Source of the DNA: CBDUXZ01 sp965371325 [NCBI: uncultured bacterium]
Lineage (GTDB): Bacteria; JAUYMQ01
NCBI GenBank assembly: GCA_965371325.1
Contig: CBDUXZ010000108.1
Span: forward strand, 1 to 6,586
Direction of reading: 5' to 3'
Length of the DNA: 6,586 nt
In this document: positions 5,224 through 6,586 of the stretch, piece by piece
How positions within the stretch are numbered: the stretch's first letter is position 1
Layout of the letters: each line of letters opens with the position of its first letter
Notes under the pieces: model-generated
What the model saw: the letters and a program-made list of their open reading frames with translations, nothing else
Databases searched by the model: none
What the model was told of the DNA's origin: nothing
Made by a program: the position numbers and the translations under genes

Positions 5224-6586
5224 GGGCAAGCAGGCGAGAGGATATCCGGGTCGGCGTCGTGGTTTTTCCGGGTTCCTGCGACGACCACGACACCTACCAT
5301 GCCTTCTCGCGCGTGCTTGGAGTTTCCACGCGCTTTCTCTGGCACCGCGAACAGTCCCTCGACGATCTCCATGCCGTCGTACTCCCCGGCGGTTTTTCCT
5401 ACGGCGACTACCTGCGCTGCGGCGCGATGGCAAAGTTCTCACCGGTGATGGGGGCGATCCACCGCTTCGCCGCAAGCGGGGGCTTCGTCCTCGGGATCTG
5501 CAACGGCTTCCAGATTCTCTGCGAGGCGGGGTTGCTCCCGGGCGTGCTCGTGCGCAACCGCTCCCTGCGCTTCGTGTGCGATCCCCGCCAACCCCTCCGC
5601 GTCGAGCGCCCGGGGGGACCATGGACGGGGGGTTTCCGGGAAGGAGAGGTCCTTCGCTTCCCGATCAAACATGGAGAGGGGTGCTACTTCGCGGATCCCC
5701 CGACCCTTAAGACCCTGGAGGCCAGCGGCCGCATCCCCTTCCGATACGCCACGCCAACCGGTGGCGTCACCGATGCGGCAAACCCGAACGGCTCCCTCCG
5801 GAGCATTGCGGGCGTCACGAACGCCGGGGGGAATGTGCTCGGCCTCATGCCTCACCCCGAGCATGCGGTGGAGTCGCTTCTGGGGGGAGGGGACGGCCGC
5901 CGGATATTCGAGTCGCTGATATCCCACCTTCTCGCCTCCGGCGCCGAGACGACCGCCGCAACGGAGGGTTCCCAGACCGGCGCCGATGCGCGGAAGCGGG
6001 CCCCCCAGGAGGGGACCGTCCCTGCGCCAAAGCGCCCCGCGCCCCCGGAAGGCGGCCCCGCCGTCACGCCGGAAGCCGTTCTTCGCCACGGGTTGACGGA
6101 GGAGGAGTTCGGGCGCATCGAAAAGATTCTCGGCCGCACGCCGAATTTCACGGAGCTGGGCATCTTCTCCGTCATGTGGAGCGAGCACTGCTCCTACAAG
6201 TCGAGCCGTGTGCACTTGAGAAAGCTCCCCACCACGGGCGCGCGGGTGCTCCAGGGGCCCGGCGAGAACGCGGGGATCATCGACATCGGCGAGGGCTACG
6301 GCGTGGCGTTCAAGGTGGAGAGCCATAACCACCCGAGCTTCATAGAGCCTTACCAGGGCGCGGCCACCGGCGTGGGGGGCATCCTGCGCGATGTCTTCAC
6401 GATGGGGGCACGCCCCATCGCTTCTCTTGACTCCCTCCGTTTCGGAACCCTCGACGACCCCTGGCAGCGGCATCTGCTCGACGGCGTGGTACGGGGAATC
6501 GGGGGCTACGGAAACTCCTTCGGCTGCCCGACCGTCGGGGGAGAGACGAGCTTCCACCCCTCCTACAACGGCAACATTCTCGTGAA
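5220..6586 (+). CDS. purQL: PurQ-PurL fusion: FGAM synthase glutaminase domain followed by synthetase domain, 3' truncated by window edge
   Basis: FGAM synthase converts FGAR, glutamine and ATP to FGAM (step 4 of purine synthesis). One frame stays open from GTG 5220 to the window end (455 complete codons). GGAG at 5211-5214, inside purS, supports the start. Residues 9-239 form a complete PurQ class I glutaminase: [22 protein letters not shown], nucleophile Cys94 in GICNGFQIL, and His212/Glu214 in MPHPEHA. Residues about 240-282 are a Pro/Ala/Gly/Glu-rich linker. From about residue 283 the small-type PurL begins ([16 protein letters not shown]). It has [15 protein letters not shown] (conserved His323), [22 protein letters not shown] (Glu367, His369, His371), [16 protein letters not shown] and GCPTVGGE, then is cut by the edge. 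The segments align end to end with free-standing PurQ and PurL, with no stop or frameshift between them. The order is opposite to that of the large E. coli PurL. Confidence 0.95.
   Translation, partial: MRASRREDIRVGVVVFPGSCDDHDTYHAFSRVLGVSTRFLWHREQSLDDLHAVVLPGGFSYGDYLRCGAMAKFSPVMGAIHRFAASGGFVLGICNGFQILCEAGLLPGVLVRNRSLRFVCDPRQPLRVERPGGPWTGGFREGEVLRFPIKHGEGCYFADPPTLKTLEASGRIPFRYATPTGGVTDAANPNGSLRSIAGVTNAGGNVLGLMPHPEHAVESLLGGGDGRRIFESLISHLLASGAETTAATEGSQTGADARKRAPQEGTVPAPKRPAPPEGGPAVTPEAVLRHGLTEEEFGRIEKILGRTPNFTELGIFSVMWSEHCSYKSSRVHLRKLPTTGARVLQGPGENAGIIDIGEGYGVAFKVESHNHPSFIEPYQGAATGVGGILRDVFTMGARPIASLDSLRFGTLDDPWQRHLLDGVVRGIGGYGNSFGCPTVGGETSFHPSYNGNILV
5937..6065 (+). other. Interdomain linker of the PurQ-PurL fusion
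   Basis: These codons (about residues 240-282) encode a stretch rich in Ala, Pro, Gly, Glu, Thr and Lys/Arg with no hydrophobic core, lying after the last PurQ helix ([11 protein letters not shown]) and before the first PurL segment. It looks like a flexible tether. Its codon and base composition match the flanks. I see no stop codon, and no ribosome binding site before a possible internal start (for example TTG 6093). Confidence 0.8.

Noticed and set aside
6093-6098. Possible separate purL start (TTG) or promoter -35 (TTGACG) within the linker end
   Set aside because: There is no upstream ribosome binding site, no stop codon ends PurQ, and no -10 element lies at the right distance.
5439-6557. 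Long minus-strand open frame of about 370 codons opposite purQL
   Set aside because: It lies wholly antisense to a frame with clear PurQ and PurL motifs and has no recognisable domain. Long antisense frames are expected with strong G/C third-position bias.

Overview
This 6.6 kb window is gene-dense, GC-rich bacterial chromosome. Every substantial gene reads on the + strand. It runs from a 3' fragment of the RNA-degradation gene pnp, through dut (dUTPase) and cdsA (CDP-diglyceride synthase), into a purine run: purB, purC, purS and a long last reading frame that is still open at the window edge. The very high G/C at third codon positions, strong Shine-Dalgarno sites and small-type PurS/PurQ/PurL chemistry suggest a free-living high-GC bacterium. 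A deep-branching or uncultured Gram-negative lineage would fit, but the sequence alone does not support a phylum call. No mobile elements, CRISPR arrays, tRNAs or rRNAs are visible.

Layout. At 1-1021 is the C-terminal part of PNPase (second RNase PH domain, KH, S1, basic tail). At 1031-1059 is a strong intrinsic terminator whose T-run ends exactly where the dut ribosome binding site begins. At 1070-1525 is dut. A near-consensus sigma70-type promoter (TTGACG, 18 bases, TATAAC) overlaps the dut stop codon. It would start an mRNA with a leader of about 135 nt containing two hairpins, followed by cdsA (1694-2773), purB (2824-4167), purC (4192-4929), purS (4978-5223) and a fused purQ-purL (5220 to the end). 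Gaps in this run are 24-50 nt or a 4-nt overlap, as in one operon.

How the genes work together. PurS and the PurQ and PurL domains form FGAM synthase (step 4 of de novo purine synthesis). PurC makes SAICAR. PurB cleaves SAICAR and adenylosuccinate. CdsA makes CDP-diacylglycerol for phospholipids and seems to be the promoter-proximal passenger of the purine operon.

The standout is the last gene. A complete PurQ glutaminase (Cys94, His212, Glu214) is joined in frame, through a Pro/Ala/Gly-rich linker of about 43 residues, to the start of a small-type PurL synthetase. This is the reverse of the domain order in the large E. coli/eukaryotic enzyme, where glutaminase is C-terminal, and PurS remains a separate gene.
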